Below are positions 55,222 to 63,371 of a DNA stretch of 64,000 bases, piece after piece. The stretch's first letter is position 1, and the number at the start of each line of letters is the position of its first letter. The notes under the pieces are model-generated. The model ran no database searches. It saw nothing but the letters and a program-made list of their open reading frames with translations, and was not told where the DNA came from. The position numbers and the translations under genes are program-made. Source of the stretch: Flavisolibacter longurius (GTDB taxonomy: Bacteria; Bacteroidota; Bacteroidia; Chitinophagales; Chitinophagaceae); the NCBI GenBank assembly GCA_013327885.1, contig JABUMY010000001.1:434001-498000 (forward strand). The letters run 5' to 3'.

Positions 55222-56445
55222 CTACTCACTCCGCAGGATTACCTGTTGCCTGGCGGCTTTCCGAGCAGGGATATACGCTGCCAGCAACGAAATAAAAAGC
55301 ACGGTCCCGCCAACAAGCACAAAATCCCAGGGATTGATCTTTACGGGGAAATAGGCGATCATGAAAGTGTCCCCTTGCAGCGGGATCAATTGAAAATGGA
55401 TCTGCGCCAGCGCAATAAGCAGCGCCAGCAGCATGCCAATGCCGCCACCAATGGTTGCCAGCAACAACCCTTCGGTCAGGAATATACGTTTTATGAACCG
55501 GCCGCTGGCGCCAATGGCATGCAGCACACCGATGTCTTCTTTTTTCTCCAGCACCAGCATGGTGAGTGCACCAACCATATTAAATGCAGCCACCACCAGG
55601 ATTAGCGAAAGAATGGCATAGATCACCCATTTTTCCATCTGCATCACGGCGTAAAGACTGCGGTTTTGCTCGTAACGGGTTTCTACCCGGTAACCTTCTC
55701 CCAAGATCTTTTGCAGGCCGGCCTGTATCCGTTCGGGTTTTGCCGTGGGTGAAAGCGCAATTTCCGCCGCGCCATAAGCGTCGGCGGGCATGTTCAGCAT
55801 GGTCTTTACAAAAGCAAGATTGGTGATCGCATACTTGTTGTCAAAATCCTGTTGAATAACAAACGTACCGGCGGTGTTCACCGTATCTGCCGCCAATGCC
55901 TTCATGGGATCGGAGAGGTCGACTTCTCCTTTGCGGGGCAGGTATAACGTTAGCGGAAAGATGTTGCGGTCGCTGCGAACGGCCACCGCATTTTCAATAC
56001 CGGCGCCCAGCACCAGCAGGGGATCTTCTTCGGAACCCGTATTGAATTCACCGCTCACCACATGTTGTGGCACCGAGGTCACCTGGGCATAAACGCTGTC
56101 CACACCTTTGAGACTTAGCATCGACGACGATTCACCGTTTTTGAGGTAAGCCCTTTCTTCCGCTACCAGCGAAACAGCTTTAACGCCGCCAACAGACCGG
56201 ATCTTTTGCAACTGTTCGGCGGTAAGGGTGATCTGCTTGCCTTTTTCGGGGCCAATGCGCAGGTCGGGGTAGAACGAAGAGTACAAGCCTTTCACCAGGT
56301 CTTCAAATCCATTGAATACGCTCAGCACCAGGATAAGGGCAGCCGTACCAAACAACATAGCCACAATAGAGATCCAGGAGATCACATTGATGGCATTGGT
56401 GGTCTTTTTTGCTTTGAAATAGCGCCAGGCGAAAAGGAAGTTCAC
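55222..56445 (-). CDS. LolC/LolE-type (FtsX-like) ABC transporter permease
   Basis: 407 residues from a GTG at 56445 (first residues NFLFAWRYFKAKKTTNAINV). One N-terminal helix (about 22-45, ending LSVFNGFEDLV), a large periplasmic domain, and three C-terminal FtsX helices (about 270-295, 317-345, 370-395) with GVLHAIGASGRFIKRIF. Members extract lipoproteins from the inner membrane with the LolD ATPase, which is not adjacent. The GTG start lies inside an 8-base repeat unit GTGAACTT. It follows rbfA on the same strand. Confidence 0.88.
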   Translation of the reverse strand: MNFLFAWRYFKAKKTTNAINVISWISIVAMLFGTAALILVLSVFNGFEDLVKGLYSSFYPDLRIGPEKGKQITLTAEQLQKIRSVGGVKAVSLVAEERAYLKNGESSSMLSLKGVDSVYAQVTSVPQHVVSGEFNTGSEEDPLLVLGAGIENAVAVRSDRNIFPLTLYLPRKGEVDLSDPMKALAADTVNTAGTFVIQQDFDNKYAITNLAFVKTMLNMPADAYGAAEIALSPTAKPERIQAGLQKILGEGYRVETRYEQNRSLYAVMQMEKWVIYAILSLILVVAAFNMVGALTMLVLEKKEDIGVLHAIGASGRFIKRIFLTEGLLLATIGGGIGMLLALLIALAQIHFQLIPLQGDTFMIAYFPVKINPWDFVLVGGTVLFISLLAAYIPARKAARQQVILRSE

Positions 56446-56574
56446 AAGTTCACAGTTTACGCGTTTGCGGTGATGTGGTGAAAAGTTGATAGGTTGAGAA
56501 GTTAATAGGTTAATTAGTTAATACGTAGTTAGGTTGTGCCCATCTCACTTATCAACCTATTAACTTATTAACCA
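56438..56574. repeat. GTGAACTT and GTTAATAG octad arrays between rbfA and the LolC/E-type gene
   Basis: At 56438-56459 the minus strand reads GTAAACT, GTGAACTT, GTGAACTT, the last unit including the start codon of the permease gene. At 56485-56540 the plus strand has GTTGATAG, GTTGAGAA, GTTAATAG, GTTAATTA, GTTAATAC, GTAGTTAG, GTTGTGCC. At about 56547-56574 the word returns inverted (CTTATCAA, CCTATTAA, CTTATTAA, CC) and stops next to the rbfA stop codon. Confidence 0.85.
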
Positions 56575-56575
56575 G

Positions 56576-56962
56576 CTACTCCTTCTCCGCTTCATTATCA
56601 TTCTTACCTTCTTCCCGCTTGATCTTATCAAACAGTTCTTCCATCTTGAAAACCTGGTCCAAGGTATCGTCCAGGAAAAATTTCAGTTCGGGAATGCGGC
56701 GAAGCTGGTGCTTTACCCGTGCGGCCAGTTCTTTTTTCACTTCCCAGTGCCTGTCTTCCACTTTTTTAAGCACTTCTTTTTTATCCTGCGCATTGTAGAT
56801 GCTTAAGTAGATGCGGGCTTCCAGCAGGTCGGGAGTGATTTTTACACTGGAAACCGACACCATGCCGCTATTGATAAAACTAAGCCCGAGCCGCTGAAAA
56901 ATGGCATTGATTTCCTCCTGAATAAGCCCGCCGATCTGCTTTTGCCGTTTTCCTTCCTTCAT
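56576..56962 (-). CDS. rbfA: Ribosome-binding factor A
   Basis: 128 residues. KH-like fold with QKQIGGLIQEEINAIFQRLG, SVSSVKITPDLLEARIYLSIYN and IPELKFFLDDTLDQVFKMEEL. It assists 16S rRNA 5' maturation on the 30S subunit, particularly in the cold. Probably co-transcribed with the permease gene downstream across the repeat-filled spacer. Confidence 0.93.
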   Translation of the reverse strand: MKEGKRQKQIGGLIQEEINAIFQRLGLSFINSGMVSVSSVKITPDLLEARIYLSIYNAQDKKEVLKKVEDRHWEVKKELAARVKHQLRRIPELKFFLDDTLDQVFKMEELFDKIKREEGKNDNEAEKE

Positions 56963-57062
56963 AAAGATTGATTAATTGTGACTGTCAGTCCCCGCCGAAG
57001 CCGGGCAGACGGGGTAAAATTACTTACTTTGCGTCTTTCCAAAACAGTGCCGCAGGCCACAC

Positions 57063-58883
57063 ATGAAGAAGTACGCCAGAGTTTTTACCTATTTAAGCCA
57101 GTACAAAGGCGAAGCCGTTCTCTATATTGTCTTTATTCTGTTGTCCATTGTTTTCTCGCTGGTTTCATTCGGGATGCTTCTTCCTTTCCTGGAAATGATC
57201 TTCAACGGCAACCAGTTGGGAGAGGGTGGCGGTATGCTGGGCAACTCTTCCAATCCCGTTGTCAACTATATCCGCAACTTTTTAACGGACAGCATTCAGC
57301 AACGCGGCAGCATTCCTACCCTGGGCATTATTTGTATCCTGATCATTGTTTCTATTTTTTTCAAGAACCTTTTTCTCTACCTCGCTTATTATATTTTAAA
57401 CCCACTAAAGAACAAGATTGTTAACCGGCTGCGTACCGAATTGTACGAAAAAGTGCTGCACCTGCCGATTGGCTTTTTTACAGAAAAGCGAAAAGGTGAT
57501 GTCATCAGCCGTATCACCAATGATGTCAGTGAGGTGGAAACGTCGGTGGTGGGTACACTGGAAGGCTGGGTGAGAGACCCCCTGACGATCCTGGTGACAC
57601 TGGCAACACTTTTCTTTATCAGCTACCAGTTAACCCTGTTTGTGTTGCTCTGTATACCGGTAGTGGGTTTTGTGATTGGCCGCATCAGCCGCAGCCTTAA
57701 AAAAGGTTCGGCAGAAGTGGCGCACCTCAACTCCGAATCGCTGTCGGTGCTGGATGAAACCCTGAGTGGACTGCGGGTCATCAAGGCGTTCAATGCAGAA
57801 CCCTTGCTGCGCAACCGTTTTTTTAGCATCAACGATAACCTGGTAACAGCTAAAAACAAAATTGGCTTTCGCCGCGACTTAGCCTCGCCGGCTTCGGAGC
57901 TGATGGGCGTAATGATCTTTACAGCCATACTTTTTTTTGGTGGCCAATTGGTACTGAGCGATCAGCTTTCCTTAACCGGTTCCCTCTTTATTGTTTACCT
58001 CGGCTTGTTTTACCAACTGATCAATCCTACCAAAACACTTTCGGCTTCATTCAGCAACATGGCCCGCGGTACAGCAGCCATTGAACGTATCGAAGAGATC
58101 CTGAAAACAAAAAGCGCTGTCGATGATAACCCTGCGGGTAAAACGCTGGATAACTTTTCTACCGGCATTGAGCTGCGCAACGTAACGTTTTCGTACGATG
58201 GAACGCCGATTTTAAAGAACATCAACGTCACCGTTCCCAAAGGAAAAACGGTGGCCCTGGTGGGATCTTCGGGTGCCGGCAAAAGTACACTGGCCGACCT
58301 GGTGCCGCGTTTTCATGATGTCAGCGGCGGCGAGCTCCTGATCGATGGGGTGAACATCAAGGATTATTCGCTTCGCTCTGTTCGGGAGCATATCAGCATT
58401 GTAACGCAGGAACCTATTTTGTTTAATGATAGCATTGCGTCCAATATCCTTTTGGGAAAACAGGATGCTACTGAAAAGGATCTGGAAGAAGCAGCCAAGG
58501 TGGCCAATGCGTACAACTTCATTACTAAAAAAGAAAAAGGCTTCCAAACCAATATTGGCGACAGGGGCACAAAGCTGAGCGGCGGCGAACGCCAGCGTCT
58601 CACCATCGCCCGGGCCATCGTCAAAAATCCGCCGATCCTTATTTTGGACGAAGCCACATCTTCCCTCGATACCGAAAGCGAACGCCTGGTGCAGGATGCT
58701 ATCAACAACATGATGCAAAACCGTACATCGATCGTGATTGCCCACCGCCTTTCCACCATCCGCCACGCCGATGAAATTCTCGTGCTGCAAAAAGGTGAGA
58801 TCGTTGAGCGGGGAACGCATGATGAATTGCTGCAAAAGCAGGGTTATTATTATAGATTGGTTCAGATGCAGGAGGTGAAGTAA
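57063..58883 (+). CDS. MsbA-like ABC exporter (fused membrane and ATPase domains)
   Basis: 606 residues. Six-helix transmembrane domain (about 20-320) with the ABC type 1 exporter pattern (FTEKRKGDVISRITNDVSEVE). Nucleotide-binding domain: Walker A VGSSGAGKST (near 400), Q-loop VTQEPILF, signature LSGGERQRL (near 505), Walker B ILILDEATSSLD and H-loop IAHRLSTIRHADEI. Homodimeric exporter of lipid A, other lipids or drugs. The TAA stop is followed immediately by a GTCTGAACC element. Confidence 0.93.
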   Translation: MKKYARVFTYLSQYKGEAVLYIVFILLSIVFSLVSFGMLLPFLEMIFNGNQLGEGGGMLGNSSNPVVNYIRNFLTDSIQQRGSIPTLGIICILIIVSIFFKNLFLYLAYYILNPLKNKIVNRLRTELYEKVLHLPIGFFTEKRKGDVISRITNDVSEVETSVVGTLEGWVRDPLTILVTLATLFFISYQLTLFVLLCIPVVGFVIGRISRSLKKGSAEVAHLNSESLSVLDETLSGLRVIKAFNAEPLLRNRFFSINDNLVTAKNKIGFRRDLASPASELMGVMIFTAILFFGGQLVLSDQLSLTGSLFIVYLGLFYQLINPTKTLSASFSNMARGTAAIERIEEILKTKSAVDDNPAGKTLDNFSTGIELRNVTFSYDGTPILKNINVTVPKGKTVALVGSSGAGKSTLADLVPRFHDVSGGELLIDGVNIKDYSLRSVREHISIVTQEPILFNDSIASNILLGKQDATEKDLEEAAKVANAYNFITKKEKGFQTNIGDRGTKLSGGERQRLTIARAIVKNPPILILDEATSSLDTESERLVQDAINNMMQNRTSIVIAHRLSTIRHADEILVLQKGEIVERGTHDELLQKQGYYYRLVQMQEVK

Positions 58884-58884
58884 G

Positions 58885-59020
58885 TCTGAACCGCGATTTG
58901 TAGGATTTGTAGGATTAGCAGGAGAAAAAGCTATCTGTAAATAGAAACGTCGTTCTGGTTAGGAACGACGTTTTTTATTTCAGGTAAATCATATTAATCC
59001 ACCCTAATCCTGGTTCAGAC
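58885..59020. repeat. GTCTGAACC element, copy 2 (inverted arms around a terminator)
   Basis: The left arm starts GTCTGAACCGC directly after the ABC gene's stop codon and holds 9-base units GATTTGTAG, GATTTGTAG, GATTAGCAG (58895-58921). The right arm (58993-59020) is TTAATCCACCCTAATCC followed by TGGTTCAGAC, reaching the stop codon of the acyl-CoA dehydrogenase gene. The terminator at 58945 sits between them. Confidence 0.85.
58945..58976. terminator. Terminator between ABC exporter and acyl-CoA dehydrogenase
   Basis: An 11-bp perfect stem AAACGTCGTTC / GAACGACGTTT with a 7-base loop and a T-run. Confidence 0.85.
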
Positions 59021-60168
59021 TATTTCAGTATCTCCCGGCTGATCACCACCTTTTGAATTTCGCTGGTGCCTTCACCAATTGTACAGAGTTTGCTGTCGCG
59101 GTAATGTTTTTCCACCGGGTAATCTTTCGTGTAGCCATAACCGCCGAAGATCTGCACAGCATCGTTGGCAACTTTTACCGCTACTTCGCTGGCGTAGTAT
59201 TTGGCCATGGCCGAGACCTTTGTTACCGGTTGCTTTTTTGATTTTAGGTCACAGGCTTCCAGGGTCAATAGTTCTGCCGCCTGGATCTCTGTTGCCATAT
59301 CGGCAAGCTTAAACGAAATGCCCTGGAAAGAAGCAATGGGCTTGTCGAACTGGTGCCGTTCCTGCGCATATTGAAGCGCTGCCTCATAAGCACCTTTGGC
59401 AATACCCAGCGAAAGCGATGCAATGGAAATGCGACCGCCATCCAGAATAACCAGCGATTGCTTGAAGCCTTCGCCTACTTCGCCCAGGCGATTAGCATCG
59501 GGAATAACACAGTTCTCAAAAATCATTTCCGCGGTTTCGGAAGCCCGCATACCCAGCTTGTTTTCTTTTTTGCCGCCGCTAAAACCAGGTGTGCCACGTT
59601 CCACCACAAAAGCGGTGGCGTTGTTCTTTGCACGAGGCTCGCCGGTCCGGCAAATGACAACGGCTATATCACCACTCTTGCCATGGGTAATCCAGTTTTT
59701 AGTACCATTGATCACCCAATTGTCGCCGTCTTTTACTGCCGTACACTGCATGTTGCCGGCATCGGAGCCGGTGTTGGGTTCTGTCAGTCCCCACGCACCA
59801 ATCCATTCGGCTGTAGCCAGTTTTGGCAGCCAGCGCTGTTTTTGCTCGTCATTGCCAAAAGCAAGGATATGGCCGGTGCATAGTGAATTATGCGCCGCCA
59901 CACTCAAGCCGATTGATCCGTCCACTTTGGCAATTTCTTCAATAATAGCTTTGTACTCAAAATACGAAAGACCGGCGCCGCCGTATTGTTCGGGCACCAG
60001 TACACCCATCATTCCAAGGTTGCCGAGTTGTTTAAAAATGTGCAGGGGAAATTCCTGCGTTTCATCCCATTCCATTACATGAGGCTTGATGTTTTGTGTA
60101 GCAAAATCACGGGCTGTCTGCGCCACCTGCGCAGTGATCTCATCCATCTCGAAATTCATATGTAGCAA
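59020..60168 (-). CDS. Acyl-CoA dehydrogenase
   Basis: 382 residues (379 from the second Met, MNFEMDEITAQV). Standard ACAD fold: GAWGLTEPNTGSDAGNMQC for FAD/substrate binding, the middle beta-domain (NGTKNWITHG), and the C-terminal helix bundle with FGGYGYTKDYPVEKHYRD and CTIGEGTSEIQ. The Glu in GEGT is at the position of the catalytic base of short-chain and butyryl-CoA dehydrogenases (YEGT). It performs alpha,beta-oxidation of acyl-CoA with ETF as electron acceptor. No other beta-oxidation gene is adjacent. Repeats of the same family flank it on both sides. Confidence 0.94.
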   Translation of the reverse strand: MLHMNFEMDEITAQVAQTARDFATQNIKPHVMEWDETQEFPLHIFKQLGNLGMMGVLVPEQYGGAGLSYFEYKAIIEEIAKVDGSIGLSVAAHNSLCTGHILAFGNDEQKQRWLPKLATAEWIGAWGLTEPNTGSDAGNMQCTAVKDGDNWVINGTKNWITHGKSGDIAVVICRTGEPRAKNNATAFVVERGTPGFSGGKKENKLGMRASETAEMIFENCVIPDANRLGEVGEGFKQSLVILDGGRISIASLSLGIAKGAYEAALQYAQERHQFDKPIASFQGISFKLADMATEIQAAELLTLEACDLKSKKQPVTKVSAMAKYYASEVAVKVANDAVQIFGGYGYTKDYPVEKHYRDSKLCTIGEGTSEIQKVVISREILK

Positions 60169-60181
60169 TCGTTTTAAGAAG

Positions 60182-60189
60182 TGAAGATA
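60182..60189 (-). promoter_or_regulatory. Possible -7 box (TATCTTCA) of the acyl-CoA dehydrogenase gene
   Basis: Plus-strand TGAAGATA reads TATCTTCA on the minus strand, 13 bases before the start codon at 60168. It differs from TAnnTTTG at two positions. Confidence 0.35.
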
Positions 60190-60191
60190 AT

Positions 60192-60329
60192 GTCGGAACC
60201 AGGATTTGGGTTAATGTGTTAGATTAATGGGATGTAAAAATCGTTATTTCGAAATATCGATTTCAGTAAAGACAAACCTGCCCTATCCTAAAAATCATTT
60301 CTATCCATCCAAATCCTGGTTCAGACAGT
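60192..60329. repeat. GTCTGAACC element, copy 3 (inverted arms)
   Basis: The left arm (60192-60230) is TCGGAACCAGGATTTGGG with TTAATG and GATTAATGG words. The right arm (60303-60329) is ATCCATCCAAATCCTGG followed by TTCAGACAGT. The TGA stop of the metallo-beta-lactamase-fold gene (60321-60323, minus strand) is inside the GTCTGAACC end. The centre is a different sequence from copies 1 and 2. Confidence 0.85.
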
Positions 60330-61094
60330 CAACTTTAATCCATCGTAAGCAAGATGGATGCCCTGCGGCAGGTTTTTTTCCACATCCCCGTGCTTCCCCA
60401 GCTGGTGGGAGATATGTGTGAAGTAGGCTTCCGGAACCTGGAGTTCCTGCACCAGCGCAATGGCTTCGTCGAGCGAAAAATGCGAAATGTGTTTTTCCCT
60501 GCGAAGCGCATTCACCACCAAAACTTTACTGCCCCTGATCTTTTCTTTTTCGCTTTCGTCAATGCGATTGGCATCGGTGATGTAGGTAAAATCGCCAAAG
60601 CGAAACGCAAACACAGGCATTTTCAGGTGCCATACTTCCAGTGGCAAAACAGGTATATCGCCAATGACAAACCGCTCGTTGTCGATAGTGTTCAGGGCAA
60701 TGTTGGGAACACCAGGGTATTTTTTATCGGCAAATGCATAGGCAAATTCACGCATCAGGGCATCGATGGTCATGGAGTTGGCGTACACTTCCATCGCTTG
60801 TTCCTGGAAGTAGTTGAAAGCACGTACATCGTCCAGTCCCGCAATGTGGTCTTTGTGTGGATGGGTAAACAGCACGGCATCGAGCCGCTTTACATTTTCC
60901 CGCAGCATTTGATAGCGAAAATCAGGTGTGGTGTCAACCACCAACGTTGTATTTGCCGATTGCACCATAATGCTGGAACGAAGCCGCTTGTCACGGTTAT
61001 CGGTGGAGGTACATACATTACATTCACATGCGATCATAGGTACGCCGCTGCTGGTGCCGGTGCCGAGAAAGGTGATGGTTAGGGAAGGGTTCAC
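60321..61094 (-). CDS. PhnP-like metallo-beta-lactamase-fold hydrolase
   Basis: 257 residues from a GTG at 61094 (NPSLTITFLGTGTSSGVP); the next in-frame Met is at residue 20, inside the fold. Metal motif HPHKDH at 78-83 (HxHxDH), with further candidate ligands HLKMPVFAFRFGDFTYITDAN and HISHQLG. Four Cys/His near 23-28 (CECNVC) could bind an extra zinc, as in PhnP-type phosphodiesterases. Probably a cyclic phosphodiesterase or RNase Z relative; substrate not determined. Its start codon is 3 bases from an octad array and its stop lies inside a GTCTGAACC element. Confidence 0.85.
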   Translation of the reverse strand: MNPSLTITFLGTGTSSGVPMIACECNVCTSTDNRDKRLRSSIMVQSANTTLVVDTTPDFRYQMLRENVKRLDAVLFTHPHKDHIAGLDDVRAFNYFQEQAMEVYANSMTIDALMREFAYAFADKKYPGVPNIALNTIDNERFVIGDIPVLPLEVWHLKMPVFAFRFGDFTYITDANRIDESEKEKIRGSKVLVVNALRREKHISHFSLDEAIALVQELQVPEAYFTHISHQLGKHGDVEKNLPQGIHLAYDGLKLTV

Positions 61095-61097
61095 GTT

Positions 61098-61193
61098 GTT
61101 GACTGGTTAATGAGTTAATGGGTTGAATGGTTAATAGGTTGATAAGTTGAATGGCTAACCTGTCAACTTATCAACCTATTAACTTATTAACTT
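61098..61193. repeat. GTTAATAG octad array with 20-bp perfect inverted repeat
   Basis: Eight plus-oriented units (GTTGACTG, GTTAATGA, GTTAATGG, GTTGAATG, GTTAATAG, GTTGATAA, GTTGAATG, GCTAACCT) are followed by four inverted ones (GTCAACTT, ATCAACCT, ATTAACTT, ATTAACTT). 61131-61150 and 61163-61182 are perfect reverse complements (20 bp, 12-base loop). The array fills the spacer: it begins 3 bases from one start codon and contains the TAA stop (61187-61189) of the other gene. Confidence 0.92.
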
Positions 61194-61474
61194 TCCCCGC
61201 CTTCCTGTGCGGCACGGTAGCGGCCCATGATGTCTTCAAACCATTTGCGGCTATCGGGTGTAAGGGTTTCCGCATCGATCTTTAATTGGGGCACGAGGTC
61301 AATGAGCGTATTGATGCGGCCTTCAAGCGGGAGAAATTTATTCAGCACCACCACCTTCCTGTCTTCCAAAATGCAAAACCCACTTTGAAAAGAGCCGCGT
61401 TCGTACCGAACGATATAGCCGCTCTCTTCAATCATCTTGTCAATTTTATCAAGTGTGGTTTGTGTGTATTTCAT
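61187..61474 (-). CDS. Small unknown cytoplasmic protein
   Basis: 95 residues from MKYTQTTLDKIDKM; the 11 upstream codons do not look coding. Acidic helices at both ends and a central strand region YIVRYERGSFQSGFCILEDR, then VVVLNKFLPLEGRINTLIDL. No signal peptide or membrane helix. I do not recognise a characterised family. The last codon (AGT) and the stop (TAA) are formed by the repeat array. It lies upstream of the metallo-beta-lactamase-fold gene on the same strand and may be co-transcribed with it. Confidence 0.7.
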   Translation of the reverse strand: MKYTQTTLDKIDKMIEESGYIVRYERGSFQSGFCILEDRKVVVLNKFLPLEGRINTLIDLVPQLKIDAETLTPDSRKWFEDIMGRYRAAQEGGES

Positions 61475-61628
61475 ATTTCGAGCCCTTTCCTTTGGCAGAC
61501 ATATCATCGTATCATTTGTTACCGGAAACTGCTAACAGAATGCCGGTAAATTGCAATGAAAGCCTTTTGCCACTAAGGCCGCAAGATACAAAGAAGACAG
61601 AATTGGCCGAAGTGCCGGCCCCGGGCAG

Positions 61629-63185
61629 TTACTTACTCACCATCTGCACCACCGGAACGATCATTTCTTCCAAACTAACCCCACCATGCTGAAACGTGTT
61701 CTTGTAATAATTCACGTAATGGTTATAGTTGTTCGGGTAGCAAAGAAAAACATCCTCGCCGCCAAAAATGTACGATGAGTTGATGCTGGGTGAGGGCAGC
61801 CCGATCTCTTTCGGGTCGCGAAAGGCCAGCACTTCCTTGGGATCGTAATTCAGGTTGCGGCCATGCTTGTACCGCAGGTTGGTGGTGGTTTGTTTGTCAC
61901 CGATCACCTTTACCGGTGTTTTTACTTTCACGCTGCCATGATCTGTGGCCAATACGATTTTTATGTTTTTATCGGCGATCTTTTTTAGCGCCTGGTGCAG
62001 CGGCGAATGTTCGAACCACGATGTGGTGATGCTGCGGTAACTCGTTTCATCACCGGCCAGCTCTTTCAGCACTTCCATTTCGGTACGGGCATGCGAGAGC
62101 ATATCCACAAAATTGTACACGATCACATTCAGGTCGTTGGTCATCAGGTTGTGTACATTGTTAACCAGGTCAAGACCGGCCTGGTTGTTCACCACTTTGG
62201 TATACGAAACCCGCAGGTTGCTTTCGCCAAGGGTCTTTAACTGGCCGCGTAAAAAATCTTCTTCTGAAAGATTTTTGCCGCCTTCTTCATCATCGTTCTT
62301 CCACTGCTGTGGAAATTTTTTTTCGATGTCGATGGGCAGCATACCGGAGAAAATGGCATTGCGGGCATAATGTGTTGCCGTGGGTAAAATGCTGTAGAAC
62401 GTATCTTCTTCCACCATGCGAAAGCTTTCGAGAAAGATGGGCATGATGCTGCGCCACTGGTCGAAGCGCAGGTTATCGATCAGCACAAAAAAGGTGGGAA
62501 CGCCTTTTTCTACCTGTGGAATGACCTTCTCACGGAAAAGCGTATGCGAAAGTACCGGCTTGTCTTTTACACCGGGTTTTAGCCAGGACGTGTAGTTGCG
62601 TGAAATGAACTTAAAGAACTCTGTGTTGGCTTCACCTTTTTGGGTTTGAAACACTTCCTGCATTTCCGGACTGTCGCTGCGCTGTAGGCTCAGTTCCCAG
62701 TGCACCAGTTCTTTGTAAATACCCATCCATTCGGTGTGATTCGGATTGGAGTTAAGCGCCATAAAAAGATTGCGAAACTGCTGCTGGTAGGCCGTGGTCG
62801 TTTTTTCGGCCACCAGCCGCCGGTTGTCGATGATCTTTTTCAGTGAAAGCCATACCTGGTTTGGGTTTACTGGCTTGATAAGGTAGTCCGAGATCTGGCT
62901 GCCGATGGCTTCATCCATCAGGTTTTCTGTTTCGTTTTTGGTGATGAGCACAACGGGTATCTGCGCATTCACCTCCTTTATTTTTGATAGTGTTTCCAGA
63001 CCTGTGATGCCCGGCATGGTTTCGTCGAGCAACACCACATCAACGGCGTTTTCTTTTACATAATCGATGGCATCAAACCCATTGGTGAGCGTTTGTACAT
63101 CGTATCCTTTATTCTGTAAAAAGATTTTTTGCGATTGCAGGCTTTCTATTTCATCATCTACCCATAAAATCTTGGCAAGGGACAT
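61629..63185 (-). CDS. porX: PorX-type response regulator with PglZ/alkaline phosphatase-like domain
   Basis: 518 residues. An N-terminal receiver domain (about 4-120) has the acidic pair Asp10/Asp11, phospho-acceptor Asp54 in VVLLDETMPG and Lys in DYLIKPVNP. A helical linker leads to a PglZ domain (about 215-518) with FFVLIDNLRFDQWR, the TATHYARNAIFSGMLP segment and metal-binding VLATDHGS, all needed for the phosphodiesterase fold. In Porphyromonas PorX with PorY controls type IX secretion genes through sigma P and cleaves oligonucleotides. porY and porL/M are not in this window. Confidence 0.93.
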   Translation of the reverse strand: MSLAKILWVDDEIESLQSQKIFLQNKGYDVQTLTNGFDAIDYVKENAVDVVLLDETMPGITGLETLSKIKEVNAQIPVVLITKNETENLMDEAIGSQISDYLIKPVNPNQVWLSLKKIIDNRRLVAEKTTTAYQQQFRNLFMALNSNPNHTEWMGIYKELVHWELSLQRSDSPEMQEVFQTQKGEANTEFFKFISRNYTSWLKPGVKDKPVLSHTLFREKVIPQVEKGVPTFFVLIDNLRFDQWRSIMPIFLESFRMVEEDTFYSILPTATHYARNAIFSGMLPIDIEKKFPQQWKNDDEEGGKNLSEEDFLRGQLKTLGESNLRVSYTKVVNNQAGLDLVNNVHNLMTNDLNVIVYNFVDMLSHARTEMEVLKELAGDETSYRSITTSWFEHSPLHQALKKIADKNIKIVLATDHGSVKVKTPVKVIGDKQTTTNLRYKHGRNLNYDPKEVLAFRDPKEIGLPSPSINSSYIFGGEDVFLCYPNNYNHYVNYYKNTFQHGGVSLEEMIVPVVQMVSK

Positions 63186-63201
63186 AGCTTATTCTTTTTG
63201 G

Positions 63202-63285
63202 TGAAACGGCAAACGTCAAACGGGAGATAGGAGAGACCGCTGTTTGAAACGGACTCCGGTTTAACGTCTGACGTTTCACGTTTGT
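63202..63285. repeat. Inverted NNRRACG heptad arrays in the porX / HD divergent spacer
   Basis: The left arm has TGAAACG, GCAAACG, TCAAACG (63202-63222). The right arm (63257-63285) read on the minus strand gives TGAAACG, TCAGACG, TTAAACC. This is the same word family as 2014-2083, 61 kb away. Confidence 0.8.
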
Positions 63286-63371
63286 CTTCAAATGTAACTC
63301 CTGCAAATGAGAAACCAAGAGCGGTTAAAACACTCCCGGCTTATTTTTGAGGCAACTTATCCCTTATTCGC

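Noticed and set aside
61098-61193. CRISPR-like array
   Set aside because: The units are 8 bases, degenerate and contiguous, with no spacers and no cas genes; the same reasoning applies to the other arrays.
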